Part shown: one piece after another, positions 34,776 through 44,559 of the stretch
How the letters are laid out: every line of letters begins with the position of its first letter
Numbering within the stretch: the stretch's first letter is position 1
DNA from: an uncultured Ilyobacter sp.
GTDB lineage: Bacteria > Fusobacteriota > Fusobacteriia > Fusobacteriales > Fusobacteriaceae
Length of the DNA: 64,000 bases
Direction: 5' to 3'
Assembly: GCF_963668515.1 (NCBI RefSeq)
Contig: NZ_OY764864.1
Location: 310,001 to 374,000, forward strand
Notes under the pieces: generated by a model
Told to the model about the DNA's origin: nothing
The model's input: the letters and a program-made list of their open reading frames with translations, nothing else
The model's database searches: none
Position numbers and translations under genes: made by a program

Positions 34776-37190
34776 ATGAGTTTTATAAGGGAGATTATAA
34801 AGTATAAAAAATCTATAATGATATTTTTTACAGGTTTGATATTCGCTATATCTCTGGCCTTTACAATTTTAAAAAACTATGAAGATTTGAGAGATGCACT
34901 GGTTCTAAATGAGCAGAAACACCTTCTGACAATTGCAGATACGACTGCCAAAAGTATAGAGTCATATTTCCGAGGTGAGGAGAGATCGATTAGGATTCTT
35001 GCTCGAGATACGGGTTTTTTGAGGGATTTTGAGTACTTAAAAAATAGAGATGAAAGATATTTAGGGGAATCTCTCAAGATATATTATAAAGTCGGGGCCC
35101 CTAGAATCAAGTCCATACAATTACTTGACTCTAAAGGGATAATTTTAGACGAATATCCCACCAAATCACAGGACAAGATATCAAAGGATATATCGGATTT
35201 AAAAGATGTAAAAAAAATTATTGAAAATAACGAGCACGCTTTGAGTGAAGTTTATTTTGAAAATGGAGACCCATTTATATATATATTGCAGCCTATTTTT
35301 AACAAGGGGAAGTTTCAGGGGATGATAAGGTGCAAACTGAGTATCGACAATATGTATAAAATATTTATAGAGAATATAAGATCCGGGAGCAAGGGGTATG
35401 CCTCAGTAAAAACCAAAGAGGGGATTTTTCTGATGCATCCTAAGAAAAGCCAGATTGGTGGCCATATAATGCAGCTAAGAAAGTCCAAATATCCAGATTA
35501 CGATTGGTCTGAGTTAGAAAAACTTTTTGAAAAGCAAAGATCTGGAGAAAAGGGAGTGGAGATCTATAGTTCTGTATGGGTTACAGATGACGACTCTAAG
35601 ATGGTTAAAAAATTCAACGGTTATTCTCAGGCCTATATAGGGGACACATTTTGGATAGTAACAGTCGCTTCTGATTATGATGAGGTAGTCAGAATTGTCA
35701 AAAAAAATTATTATTACACAGTGGCAATAGCCACACTTATTGTACTCAGTATAAGTTTATTAGCGGCGTATATATATAGCATAAGGGAGAAAAAGGCCAA
35801 GCTAGAGATAAAATCTTTGCATATAAATGAAGTAAAAAAACTAAACAGCGAATTAGAAGAAGATATAGAGAAAAGAAAACTAGTGGCAAAGGAACTTGTC
35901 AAAGCAAAAGATAAATATGAGGCGATGTTTAATAGCATTAATGACTGTGTATTTATTGCAGACTTTGATAACAACTCTTTTGAAAATATACTTGAGGTAA
36001 ATGAAAAAGTATATGAGAGGTTAAAGTACTCACGGGCAGAACTTTTGAAAATGAAATACTCTGATATTGATGTGGGCTTATCAGAGAATGAACGGCAAAA
36101 CATACTAGAAAAAATGCTAAACAAGAGATCTGTAATGTACGAAACAGAGATAAAAACAAGGTTTAACAAAAAAATACCTGTAGAAGTAAGTGGTAGACTA
36201 TTTAAAATGGAAAATAAATACAGGGCAATATTAATATCTAGAGATATTACCTTGAGGAAAATACAAGAGGAGACAGTTAAAAGAAGTGAGGCTAGATTTT
36301 TTAACATAGTCAATAAACTGGCCAATGATATTGAGGGAGAAAATTCAGATACTGCTAAAATAAAACTCGGGAAAGATATCAGCAACCAAAAAATACTTCT
36401 GAAGCTGGAAAAAATAAACATTGAACTGGAAAAAATGTTTAAAAAAGAGATGGATGAGAACAAAAAGAAAGAGGCACTCATGATCTATCAATCAAGGTAT
36501 GCAGCCATGGGAGAGATGATAGGAAACATAGCTCATCAGTGGAGACAACCTCTTAGTTCATTGTCTCTTATAATATCAAATATAGAGGATTCCTTTTTTT
36601 TCGGGGATGTAGATAAAGAGGATGTAGAATCTCTTTTTGAAAAATCGAGAATGCTTATAAATAAAATGTCTGAGACCATAGATGATTTTAGATATTTCTT
36701 TAAACCGAAAACAAAAAAGGAAGAATTTTATATAAAAAATGTAGTAACATCTACAGTAGAATTATTTAGTGAAAGAATGCTACACAACGGAATAGAGTGC
36801 AATATAGATACAGAAGACGATGTTAAGATCTGGGGATATCCGAACCAATTGTCCCAGGTAATACTCAATTTTATAAATAATGCAGTAGATGCCTTGCTAG
36901 AAAACTGCGAAAAAGAAAGAAGGATCGATATATTGATCTCAGAAGAAAAAAATAGTGCTATTGTTGAAGTCAATGATAACGGGGGAGGAATTCCTGAAGG
37001 GGTGATGGAAAAGATATTTGAACCATATTTTTCCACCAAAGAGAAAAAAAATGGGACAGGTATAGGACTTTATATGTCACAGATGATAGTGGAAAAGAAT
37101 TTCGGCGGAAAAATATATGTGACGAATAAAAATGGGGGAGCGTGTATGAAAATAATTATTCCTATGGGTGGTGAAAATAAAAATGCTTGA
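34776..37190 (+). CDS. sensor histidine kinase (Cache-PAS-HisKA-HATPase)
   Basis: An 804-aa membrane sensor. Transmembrane segments are at residues ~14-31 and ~312-334 and frame a ~280-residue extracytoplasmic region of double-Cache type (FENGDPFIYILQPIF; YASVKTKEGIFLMHP). It continues with a coiled linker, a PAS domain (~390-490), a second coil and a kinase core. The phospho-acceptor is His587 in AHQWRQPLSSL. ATPase boxes are NFINNAVDALLEN, VNDNGGGIPEG and NGTGIGLYMSQ. The stop overlaps the response regulator start. Cache domains often bind carboxylates or amino acids; its place after the third tct operon makes a carboxylate signal possible. Confidence 0.92.
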   Translation: MSFIREIIKYKKSIMIFFTGLIFAISLAFTILKNYEDLRDALVLNEQKHLLTIADTTAKSIESYFRGEERSIRILARDTGFLRDFEYLKNRDERYLGESLKIYYKVGAPRIKSIQLLDSKGIILDEYPTKSQDKISKDISDLKDVKKIIENNEHALSEVYFENGDPFIYILQPIFNKGKFQGMIRCKLSIDNMYKIFIENIRSGSKGYASVKTKEGIFLMHPKKSQIGGHIMQLRKSKYPDYDWSELEKLFEKQRSGEKGVEIYSSVWVTDDDSKMVKKFNGYSQAYIGDTFWIVTVASDYDEVVRIVKKNYYYTVAIATLIVLSISLLAAYIYSIREKKAKLEIKSLHINEVKKLNSELEEDIEKRKLVAKELVKAKDKYEAMFNSINDCVFIADFDNNSFENILEVNEKVYERLKYSRAELLKMKYSDIDVGLSENERQNILEKMLNKRSVMYETEIKTRFNKKIPVEVSGRLFKMENKYRAILISRDITLRKIQEETVKRSEARFFNIVNKLANDIEGENSDTAKIKLGKDISNQKILLKLEKINIELEKMFKKEMDENKKKEALMIYQSRYAAMGEMIGNIAHQWRQPLSSLSLIISNIEDSFFFGDVDKEDVESLFEKSRMLINKMSETIDDFRYFFKPKTKKEEFYIKNVVTSTVELFSERMLHNGIECNIDTEDDVKIWGYPNQLSQVILNFINNAVDALLENCEKERRIDILISEEKNSAIVEVNDNGGGIPEGVMEKIFEPYFSTKEKKNGTGIGLYMSQMIVEKNFGGKIYVTNKNGGACMKIIIPMGGENKNA

Positions 37191-37956
37191 TAAAACAAAT
37201 TTACTAATTAAATACAAGGTTCTCTATGTGGAAGATGATGAGATGCAGAGAGAAAATCTCAAGATATTTTTAAAGAGAAGAGTTGGAAAACTTTACTTGG
37301 CAGAAAATGGGAAAGAGGGATTGAAAGTTTTTGAAGAACAGAATCCAGATATAATAATAACAGATCTGAAGATGCCTGTAATGGACGGTATAGAGATGAG
37401 CAAGAAAATCCGGGAAAAGAATAAAAAATCCGGGATAGTGATAACAACTGCCTTTTCTGATGTGGAAACTGTTCTAGGTGCTATGGATGTCGGTATAGAC
37501 AAGTATATACTAAAACCTGTGGATACAGGAAAACTTATAGAGGCTATGGAAGAAATAGCCCTTCGTCTTACAGGGGAAGAGTCTGGAAGCCTTGTTTTGG
37601 ATGATAAGATAATATCTGACAAAAAAGAGAAACTGGAATATGAGAGTAAGATACAGATAAAAATAGCTTATTTTATAAAAAGTAACACTGGAAAAGGTCC
37701 TAAATCTGTAAAAGCCTTTATAAAGGGCAGCCTGATAGAGATAGAGGCCAATGATCCACTTACTATCTATGAGAAAAAACTTCTGGAACAGAGTAAGAAT
37801 AAAAGCCTTGTAAATTTTAGTAGAGAGGCCTTTTATAATGACAGGAAGAGTGAGATCGAAAAAATAATTTTTGAAATATTAGGTGTAAAAGGAAACCTAG
37901 AAAGAGTGACCATAGATTTTAAAAATAACAGAGATATATTGGTTATTTCTGTTTAA
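37183..37956 (+). CDS. response regulator with REC and MpsC/DUF2294-like output domain
   Basis: A 257-aa regulator. The REC domain (1-125) has the acidic pair EDD near residue 17, phospho-acceptor Asp61 in IIITDLKMPVMDG and Lys in YILKPVD. The C-terminal part (~150-257) has GKGPKSVKAFIKGSLIEIEA, LTIYEKKLLEQ and ILGVKGNLERVTIDF, the pattern of the DUF2294/MpsC family rather than a DNA-binding domain. ATG 37183 overlaps the kinase stop by eight bases and is preceded by GGGTGGTG. Partner of the upstream kinase. The output mechanism is unknown. Confidence 0.85.
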   Translation: MLDKTNLLIKYKVLYVEDDEMQRENLKIFLKRRVGKLYLAENGKEGLKVFEEQNPDIIITDLKMPVMDGIEMSKKIREKNKKSGIVITTAFSDVETVLGAMDVGIDKYILKPVDTGKLIEAMEEIALRLTGEESGSLVLDDKIISDKKEKLEYESKIQIKIAYFIKSNTGKGPKSVKAFIKGSLIEIEANDPLTIYEKKLLEQSKNKSLVNFSREAFYNDRKSEIEKIIFEILGVKGNLERVTIDFKNNRDILVISV

Positions 37957-37997
37957 ATCAAAAAGACCTTCTCGTATCTAAGAAGGTCTTTTTGATT
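37956..37997 (+). terminator. terminator of the two-component operon
   Basis: Seventeen-bp stem AATCAAAAAGACCTTCT/AGAAGGTCTTTTTGATT with an 8-nt loop. Confidence 0.88.
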
Positions 37998-38054
37998 GGA
38001 TTTAAGAATTGTAGTATATTTTAATTTAAGTTGCTCTTTTGTTTTAAATTAAAG

Positions 38055-38695
38055 TATTGAATTTATCGGGATTCGTTACTTTTCTCTTGAAAGAAGTTTA
38101 AGGAAACTCTGGAAAATTTTCCAGAGTCGAGAGATATAGTTACAGAAATCTGTTCCTTATCTCTCAGAAAAGTTCAAGCCTGTGAAAAATCAGCTAAATA
38201 ACCTTGAAAATCCACTAGCAATAAGGAAACTCAGAAAACAAGTTTCTGAGAACCAGAAAATATACTCGTATCACTCGTTATTTTTTGGCTACTCACTACG
38301 CTCAAACAGTCGATTTTTTCTAAGGATTTCACTGCGGTTATTCTTAACGCTGATTTTATCAATGGCAAGGGAAAAGAGATAAAAACCTCTCGCAAAAGAA
38401 GGTATTTATAGTTTTGGTTTTAACCCTGTAAAACTCCCACTTTTTCTCTGCGTCCTCTGTGACCAAAAGATTTTGTTATTATTCGTGTTAATTTCCCTAT
38501 CTTTTATTGGTGTCCATTCGTGACAAAATCTTTTGACTTTAATATCGCTCTCCTCCGTGATACTCTCTTCTTTTCTCTGTGACCAAAAGATTTTGTCCTT
38601 ATTCGTGTTAATTTCCCTATCTTTTATTAGTGTCCATTCGTGACAAAATCTTTTGACTCTAATGTTTTGAAATGCTACTAAATTTATCAAGAATT
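38055..38695 (-). repeat. dispersed MITE-like repeat, copy R2 (long form)
   Basis: Starts TATTGAATTTATCGGGATTCG. It contains the block with CTCTGGAAAATTTTCCAGAG (20-bp palindrome), a block ending in GGCAAGGGAAAAGAGATAAAAACC, and two tandem TTCGTGTTAATTTCC...CATTCGTGACAAAATC modules. It is nearly identical to R4 over its first ~330 bp. The 66-codon ORF inside (38182-38382) also occurs in R4 and is judged non-genic. Confidence 0.82.
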
Positions 38696-38798
38696 ATTTC
38701 AAGTGGTGACTTAAGATATTTTAATTAATAGTTTGGATAGAGGAAAGTTGTTCTGATATTATATATAAATAATAAGAGGATAAAAAGGAGAAAAAATT

Positions 38799-39545
38799 AT
38801 GTATATAAAGCATAATGGATATTTTGAGATAGAAGAATTTGAAAAGAAGGGGATAAAAGCTATATTAACAGGGAAGCAATTCGGAGATGTGAAGGAGATG
38901 TTTTTTCTGTCTCCTGAAAAAGAAAAGAATATAGAAAAATTTATGAAAAAATTTTCTATAGAGGAGAAAAAACTGGCGGCTGCAAAACAGACACATTCTA
39001 AAAACATAGTAGATATAAGAGATGGAAGCCCTCTATACTTTGACGATGTAGACGGATTTATAACTGCCAGAAAAGATGTGGTCCTTTTTACAGTCCATGC
39101 AGACTGTCTGCCCATATATTTTTACGACATGGAAAAAAAGGTCATAGGCCTGTGCCATTCGGGGTGGAAAGGAAGTTATCTCCAGATCGCAGAAGAGGTT
39201 GTAAAAAATATGAAGGCCAGCTATGGAACCTCGGAAAAAGACATCCTTGTGGGGATAGGAATAGGGGCAGGGAGATGCTGCTATCAGGTGGGAGATGATT
39301 TTTACAGGGATTTTAAGGAGAAGTTTCCTTTTGATGTTATAGAGGCCTCCTTTGAAAAAAAAGCTGATGGATGGTATTTTGACAACGGTGAATTTAACTT
39401 TCAGATGTTCATAAAACAAGGGATTTTAGAAAAAAACATAATGAAAAGCCAAGAGTGCACAGTTTGCAACAGAGAACTATATTCATACAGAAGAGAGGGG
39501 AAGGATGCGGGAAGAAATGGTGCATTTATCTACTTTAAAGATTAA
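38799..39545 (+). CDS. pgeF: PgeF/YfiH laccase-domain protein (purine nucleoside phosphorylase type)
   Basis: A 248-aa member of the YfiH/Cu-oxidase_4 family; characterised members act on purine nucleosides or editing of peptidoglycan precursors. Metal-site residues are visible: His in AKQTHSKNIV, HADCLPIYF, and CHSGWKGS. RBS AAAGGAG. The 3' end overlaps the next gene by 41 nt. The C-terminal YSYRREGKDAGRNGAFIY is typical. It stands downstream of R2. Confidence 0.9.
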   Translation: MYIKHNGYFEIEEFEKKGIKAILTGKQFGDVKEMFFLSPEKEKNIEKFMKKFSIEEKKLAAAKQTHSKNIVDIRDGSPLYFDDVDGFITARKDVVLFTVHADCLPIYFYDMEKKVIGLCHSGWKGSYLQIAEEVVKNMKASYGTSEKDILVGIGIGAGRCCYQVGDDFYRDFKEKFPFDVIEASFEKKADGWYFDNGEFNFQMFIKQGILEKNIMKSQECTVCNRELYSYRREGKDAGRNGAFIYFKD

Positions 39546-40086
39546 GGTTATTATATTTTTTCTGATGGTGGTCACAGGATGCAATGCCCTCCCAGAAGGT
39601 CGTAAATGGGAAGATGTAAGCTTTGTGATGTATCAGACAAACAGGCTAAGAACCGGGGATATAATTGTAAAAAATAAAAAATGGGATCCACTTTCCTGGT
39701 ACGGACATGCGGCAGTTATGATTGATGATATAAATATAGGAGATTATCCAAAGTTTGGTGTAGGATATTATGAGATTGACAGTTTTTCCTGGCTTTATGA
39801 GGAGAGAAAGGTGATGGTTTTCAGATATAGGAATTTTGACGAAAAATTCAAAGGAGTTTTTTTAAAAAATTTAGAAGGTCTAAAGGATAGGGGCTACTGG
39901 GTACCACTGGATAAAAAAAATACCAAGGGTTTTTATTGTTCACAGTTTGTATGGTATCTTTACTGGAAAACGGCCAAGGATCTTGGCTATGAGTTGGATC
40001 TTGATTCTGACCATGGGATACTTGTAATGCCGTATGACCTTATAGGTTCTCCGTATTTAGAGCAGATATATTTTAGCGGCAACTAG
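39505..40086 (+). CDS. YiiX-like permuted papain-fold lipoprotein
   Basis: A 193-aa protein with a lipoprotein signal (VVTGC, Cys26). The mature part is a YiiX/YebB-type permuted NlpC/P60 domain: LRTGDIIVK, the catalytic-type His in WYGHAAVMID and Cys in FYCSQFVWYLY. Such proteins are predicted amidases or peptidases acting at the cell envelope. The start overlaps pgeF by 41 nt, with GAGGGGAAGG upstream, so translation is probably coupled. Confidence 0.82.
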   Translation: MREEMVHLSTLKIKVIIFFLMVVTGCNALPEGRKWEDVSFVMYQTNRLRTGDIIVKNKKWDPLSWYGHAAVMIDDINIGDYPKFGVGYYEIDSFSWLYEERKVMVFRYRNFDEKFKGVFLKNLEGLKDRGYWVPLDKKNTKGFYCSQFVWYLYWKTAKDLGYELDLDSDHGILVMPYDLIGSPYLEQIYFSGN

Positions 40087-40088
40087 CA

Positions 40089-40113
40089 AGGGGGAACTAC
40101 TCCCTCTTTTTTT
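40089..40113 (+). terminator. terminator after the YiiX-like gene
   Basis: AGGGGGA-ACTA-CTCCCTCTTTTTTT. The next gene starts 14 nt later, so it may be leaky. Confidence 0.65.
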
Positions 40114-40126
40114 ATGGAGGTGTGAG

Positions 40127-40558
40127 ATGAAGACATTTGTATTTATAATATTTTTTATTTTGGCTACTGCTCTTTTTGGTAGAAACTATACGGAACTACA
40201 GGAGTGGAGAGAAAAAAAACTTCCCATTGATATAAAAAAAGGGGTTCAGGTGGAGATCTATGATTTTGAATCTAGACAGGGGGTGAAATATAAATACCCT
40301 GCAATAAATATCAGGATTCACAACAGGGGGAGTTCTGCAGTAGAAGATCTTGTTATTACTTTATGGTTTTGGAAAAATGAAGGTGTATATGTAAAAGAAC
40401 TGGTTCTCCTAGGGGAAGAGGGAGGATATGGCAAAAAACTATTTTCAGGAGAGGAAAGGTACATGCCCAGCGAAAGAAGATACTATAATTTTAAAGATAT
40501 AAGATTTGAAGAGATCAAAAGGATAGAAATGAAGATAACAAGGATGAAAAGCAGATAA
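40127..40558 (+). CDS. exported protein of unknown function
   Basis: A 143-aa protein with an N-terminal signal peptide (FVFIIFFILATALFG). It is followed by a mostly beta-strand domain in which INIRIHNRGSSAVEDLVITLWFW looks like an immunoglobulin-like/FxLYD-type fold. Predicted periplasmic. RBS TGGAGGTG. It is probably read through from the pgeF-yiiX pair. No catalytic motif seen. Confidence 0.72.
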   Translation: MKTFVFIIFFILATALFGRNYTELQEWREKKLPIDIKKGVQVEIYDFESRQGVKYKYPAINIRIHNRGSSAVEDLVITLWFWKNEGVYVKELVLLGEEGGYGKKLFSGEERYMPSERRYYNFKDIRFEEIKRIEMKITRMKSR

Positions 40559-40590
40559 GTGCACACTAATAGTTTGAAACATTCAAAAAC

Positions 40591-40648
40591 TTGACATAAA
40601 TCATTTTTTGTAGTAAAAATTACTGCGGATTAAATGTAAGGGTTTACA
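40591..40648 (+). promoter_or_regulatory. putative promoter and operator of the rbs operon
   Basis: TTGACA at 40591-40596 with a weak A-rich -10 around 40614. A palindrome TGTAA-GGGT-TTACA lies at 40635-40648, directly before the rbsR ribosome-binding site. It is a candidate autoregulatory operator, although it lacks the central CG of many LacI-family sites. Confidence 0.45.
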
Positions 40649-40664
40649 AAACAGGAGGAATCTC

Positions 40665-41732
40665 ATGAAGATGTCAGATATAGCTGAAAAAGCAGGAGTT
40701 TCTATAGCTACAGTTTCAAGAGTTATAAATGAAGATAAAAATGTAAGGGACTCTACGAGGGAAAAAATCCTCAAAATAATAGAGGAGTATGACTATACTC
40801 CCAGTGCCATAGCAAGAAATCTTTCAAAAAAAGACAACAACACTATAGGGGTGGTGGTCCCTGATATATCAAATCCATATTTTTCAGAGATGGTGGAGGG
40901 TATAAGCGAGGTCGTAGACAGGGAAAACCTCAATATATTAATTTATAATACCAATGATAAGATGGAAAAAGAGCAGAAATCACTTCAGATGCTGCTAGAA
41001 CAAAGGATAAAAGGTCTGGTAATAACAGTTACCAGCGAAAGCTATGAGAAAGGGAAAAATTATCTGGATAAATTTGTAAGGGGAAAAATACCTGTGGTTC
41101 TTGCAGACAGGGATATCAAGTATTCTAGCATGGACTCTGTTTTTATAGACAATATAGGCGGGGCATACACGGGAGTCTCGGTACTTATCGAAAACGACCA
41201 TAGGGATATAGCTATTATAACCGGTCCTCTTGGATCTAAGCCAGGGAGAGACAGGCTGAGAGGATACCAAAATGCTCTTTCTGAAAATGGGATAGAGGTC
41301 ATAGAGGAAAATATCTATGAGGGAGACTTTCAGATGGAATCAGGTTATAAACTGGGAAAAGAGATACTCAGTAGAAAAAAAAGATCTACAGCGGTATTTA
41401 TATCTAACAATCAGATGACCCTGGGATTCTTTAAGGCCATGAACGAAATGAAATTATCTACCCCAAAAGATATTGCGGTACTATCCTTTGACAGAGTTGA
41501 AATACTGGATATATTTGATATTAAACTCACTACGGTGTCTGCTTCAGTAAGGGAGCTAGGGGTGAGATCGGCAGAAATGCTCTTAGAAAGAATAAGAAAT
41601 AAAGACAAAGATATAAGTCAAAAGACGATACTTCAGACAACTCTAGACATAAAAGGGTCTGAAAAAAAGCTTTTTAAGACAAAAAAAAGTGTAATTGATT
41701 ACAAGGAGGTAAAATGGGGAAAATACTGGTAG
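40665..41732 (+). CDS. rbsR: LacI-family ribose operon regulator
   Basis: A 355-aa LacI/RbsR repressor. The N-terminal helix-turn-helix (MSDIAEKAGVSIATVSRVIN) and hinge (TPSAIARNLSKK) are intact. A periplasmic-binding-protein-like effector domain follows (IGVVVPDISNPYFSEM ... SFDRVEILDIF). RBS CAGGAGG. It is the first gene of the rbs operon and its 3' end overlaps rbsK by 19 nt. By analogy it represses the operon until ribose is bound. Confidence 0.9.
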   Translation: MKMSDIAEKAGVSIATVSRVINEDKNVRDSTREKILKIIEEYDYTPSAIARNLSKKDNNTIGVVVPDISNPYFSEMVEGISEVVDRENLNILIYNTNDKMEKEQKSLQMLLEQRIKGLVITVTSESYEKGKNYLDKFVRGKIPVVLADRDIKYSSMDSVFIDNIGGAYTGVSVLIENDHRDIAIITGPLGSKPGRDRLRGYQNALSENGIEVIEENIYEGDFQMESGYKLGKEILSRKKRSTAVFISNNQMTLGFFKAMNEMKLSTPKDIAVLSFDRVEILDIFDIKLTTVSASVRELGVRSAEMLLERIRNKDKDISQKTILQTTLDIKGSEKKLFKTKKSVIDYKEVKWGKYW

Positions 41733-42631
41733 TAGGAAGTATAAATATGGACCTTGTAACAAGAGCCTCTAAATCACCGAAGATAGGAGAAACGGTTTTA
41801 GGGGAAGATTTCAAACAGATCCCTGGAGGAAAGGGGGCCAATCAGGCTGTTGCCATGGCCAGGCTAGGGTCAGATGTGGCTATGATCGGAATGGTGGGGG
41901 AGGACTCCTTTGGAGATACTCTGCTATCTGTCATAAAAAAAGACGGGGTGGATATATCTGGTGTAGGTAGATGCAAAGACAGATCAACAGGGATAGCTAC
42001 GATAGTAGTGGATGACGATGCCAATAACTCCATAATAGTAGTCCCAGGTGCAAATTTTGAAATAAAAAAAGAGGATATAGATGCGAATATTAAACTTTAT
42101 GAGAATTCTGAAATAGTTGTACACCAGCTAGAAACACCTTTGGATATTGTAGAGTATTCTCTGAAAATAAGTAAAAAACTGGGAAAGACAACCATACTGA
42201 ATCCAGCACCTGCAAAAGCAATGTCAGATGAAATAATAAAGAATGTAGATTATCTCATCCCCAATGAGACTGAATTAGAGCTCCTTGCAGGGGTTCCTGT
42301 AAAAACTAAAGAGGATATTCTCAAGGCCTGCCGAAAAATTATGGCAAAAGGAGTAAAAAAATTGATAGTCACCTTGGGGTCTAGGGGAGCCATTTATGTG
42401 GACAGCGAAGTCTCAAGAGAGTTTGGGGTGTATAAGGTCAATGCGGTAGACACTACTGCTGCAGGAGATTCATTTATAGGCGGTCTTACAGCCGCTCTTT
42501 CTAAGGGGGAGCCTTTAGAAAAGGCTATGGATTTTGCTGCAAAGGTAGGAGCAATTACAGTGACGAGAGAGGGAGCCCAGACTTCACTCCCTACACTGGA
42601 TGAGGTTATGAATTTTGAAGGAGTGATGTAA
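41714..42631 (+). CDS. rbsK: ribokinase
   Basis: Phosphorylates ribose to ribose-5-phosphate. The 305-aa PfkB-family protein has GSINMDLVTR, PGGKGANQAVA and the catalytic AVDTTAAGDSFIGGL (Asp base; Thr replaces the usual Gly in DTxGAGD-type motifs, giving TTAAGD). ATG 41714 follows AAGGAGG inside the end of rbsR. The rbsD start follows directly after its stop. Confidence 0.94.
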   Translation: MGKILVVGSINMDLVTRASKSPKIGETVLGEDFKQIPGGKGANQAVAMARLGSDVAMIGMVGEDSFGDTLLSVIKKDGVDISGVGRCKDRSTGIATIVVDDDANNSIIVVPGANFEIKKEDIDANIKLYENSEIVVHQLETPLDIVEYSLKISKKLGKTTILNPAPAKAMSDEIIKNVDYLIPNETELELLAGVPVKTKEDILKACRKIMAKGVKKLIVTLGSRGAIYVDSEVSREFGVYKVNAVDTTAAGDSFIGGLTAALSKGEPLEKAMDFAAKVGAITVTREGAQTSLPTLDEVMNFEGVM

Positions 42632-43039
42632 GTGAAAAAAATGAGGCTTCTAAACAGTGAGATATCATATGAGATAGCCAAACTTGGACACACAGATCAT
42701 ATATGTATAGGGGATGCAGGCCTGCCTATTCCAACTGGGATAAAGAGGATCGATATGGCCTTGGAGAGAAATATACCGACATTTATGGGTACCCTAGATG
42801 TGGTGCTAGACGAGGTGCAGGTGGAAGGGGTAATAATAGCTTCTGAAATGAAGGAATTGAGTCCGAAACTTTATACAGAACTTTTGGAGCTACTTAATAA
42901 AAAGTGTCAGGGGATTAAAATAGAGGAGATTCCTCATTCACAATTTAAGAAGATTAATCAGGAGTCAAAGGCAGTAATAAGAACGGGAGAGTGCACTCCT
43001 TATGCAAATATTATTTTGAAATCAGGTGTGACATTTTAG
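42632..43039 (+). CDS. rbsD: D-ribose pyranase
   Basis: Interconverts ribose pyranose and furanose forms ahead of ribokinase. The 135-aa product has KLGHTDHICIGDAGLPIP, KRIDMAL and the C-terminal IRTGECTPYANIILKSGVTF, all conserved in RbsD. GTG 42632 is chosen (MKKMRLLNSEI) since AAGGAGTG lies upstream in the end of rbsK; ATG 42641 is an alternative. Confidence 0.94.
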   Translation: MKKMRLLNSEISYEIAKLGHTDHICIGDAGLPIPTGIKRIDMALERNIPTFMGTLDVVLDEVQVEGVIIASEMKELSPKLYTELLELLNKKCQGIKIEEIPHSQFKKINQESKAVIRTGECTPYANIILKSGVTF

Positions 43040-43056
43040 TCTGGAGGTAAGCTCAG

Positions 43057-44559
43057 GTGAAAAAGAAAATATTGGAACTTCAAGAGATGGTAAAAACCTT
43101 TCCGGGAGTCAAGGCATTAAACGGAGCTAGTCTTAATCTCTACGAGGGGCGTGTCATGGCCCTACTAGGTGAAAATGGTGCAGGAAAGTCAACTCTCATA
43201 AAGGTGATGACGGGAATATACAAGAGAGACAGTGGAAAAATGACTCTCTACGGGGAAGATGTGGAATTTTACGGTCCGAGAGAATCACAAAATGCTGGGA
43301 TCGCAATAATACACCAGGAGCTAAATCTTATATCTAATCTGACTATTGCAGAAAATATATTTCTAGGAAGGGAAAAAACCAGTTTTGGAAAAATAGACTG
43401 GAAGGGAATGTATGCCGATGCAGATGAACTGTTGAAAAAACTCAAGGTGAAACATTCATCTAAAGAGCTAGTGGGAAACCTCAGTGTGGGAGAGCAGCAG
43501 ATGGTGGAGATAGCCAAGGCTATGTCGCAGGACGCAAAAATAATAGTTATGGATGAACCTACAGACGCCCTTACAGATAAGGAAACTGATAGCTTATTTG
43601 GCGTAATAAGAGAGCTTATAGGGGAGAATAAAAGTGTAGTATATATTTCACACAGGCTCAAGGAGATATTTGAAATATGTGACGATGTGACAATAATGAG
43701 GGACGGTAAATTTATATCTGAAAGAGAAGTAAAAGATATAACTGAAGACCAGATAATAGAAAGTATGGTGGGAAGGAAGCTAGAGGAGCAGATGCCTAGA
43801 GTAGAGGTAGAGGCAGGACCTATAAGCTTAGAGGTAAAAAATCTCAAAGGGGATTATGTGGATGATGTGAGCTTTACCCTGCGAGAGGGAGAGATTCTAG
43901 GGGTGGCAGGGCTCATGGGATCAGGAAGGACAGAACTGGCTAAAACCATCTATGGTTTTTATAAGGTAACCTCTGGAACAATCCTTATAGGTGGAAAGGA
44001 AGTAAAGATAAACTCCCCAGAGGAGGGGCTAAAAAATAAAATAGCCTATGTGCCTGAAGACAGAAAGAAAGAGGGACTGATACTTGGACTGTCTGTAAAG
44101 GAAAACATGAGCATATCTTCCTTGGAGAAATTTGAGAATAACTTAAAAAGTCTCAATAAGAATGATGAAAAAGATCTGGTGGATTCTTATATCTCAAGGT
44201 TTAATATAAAAACTCCAGGAATGGATCAGATTATTAAAAATCTCAGCGGAGGAAACCAGCAAAAGGTAGCCATAGCAAAGGCTCTCATGACTGGACCGAA
44301 AATTTTGATTTTGGATGAGCCTACACGTGGGGTAGATGTGGGAGCTAAAAAAGAGATATATGACCTTATAAATGAATTGAAAAAACACGGAATGAGCATC
44401 CTGATGATATCCTCTGAAATGGTGGAAGTAATAGGACTCAGCGACAGGATAATGGTTATGCATGAAAAAAGTATAACAGGAATCTTCTCGGCTGAAGATG
44501 CCAGCCAGGAAAAAATAATGAGGTGTGCCGTGGGCCTGAAGGAGGATAGTGATGAATAA
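43057..44559 (+). CDS. rbsA: ribose ABC transporter ATP-binding protein
   Basis: A 500-aa double ATPase of the sugar CUT2 family. The first half has Walker [10 protein letters not shown], signature LSVGEQQ and Walker [10 protein letters not shown]. The second half has the degenerate Walker [10 protein letters not shown] typical of RbsA, then LSGGNQQ and [10 protein letters not shown]. It starts with GTG after CTGGAGG. The 3' end overlaps rbsC by eight bases. Confidence 0.95.
   Translation: MKKKILELQEMVKTFPGVKALNGASLNLYEGRVMALLGENGAGKSTLIKVMTGIYKRDSGKMTLYGEDVEFYGPRESQNAGIAIIHQELNLISNLTIAENIFLGREKTSFGKIDWKGMYADADELLKKLKVKHSSKELVGNLSVGEQQMVEIAKAMSQDAKIIVMDEPTDALTDKETDSLFGVIRELIGENKSVVYISHRLKEIFEICDDVTIMRDGKFISEREVKDITEDQIIESMVGRKLEEQMPRVEVEAGPISLEVKNLKGDYVDDVSFTLREGEILGVAGLMGSGRTELAKTIYGFYKVTSGTILIGGKEVKINSPEEGLKNKIAYVPEDRKKEGLILGLSVKENMSISSLEKFENNLKSLNKNDEKDLVDSYISRFNIKTPGMDQIIKNLSGGNQQKVAIAKALMTGPKILILDEPTRGVDVGAKKEIYDLINELKKHGMSILMISSEMVEVIGLSDRIMVMHEKSITGIFSAEDASQEKIMRCAVGLKEDSDE

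Noticed and set aside
38182-38382. 66-codon open frame, repeated at 55996-56196
   Set aside because: It lies inside repeat copies R2 and R4, has no ribosome-binding site and is explained by the repeat sequence.
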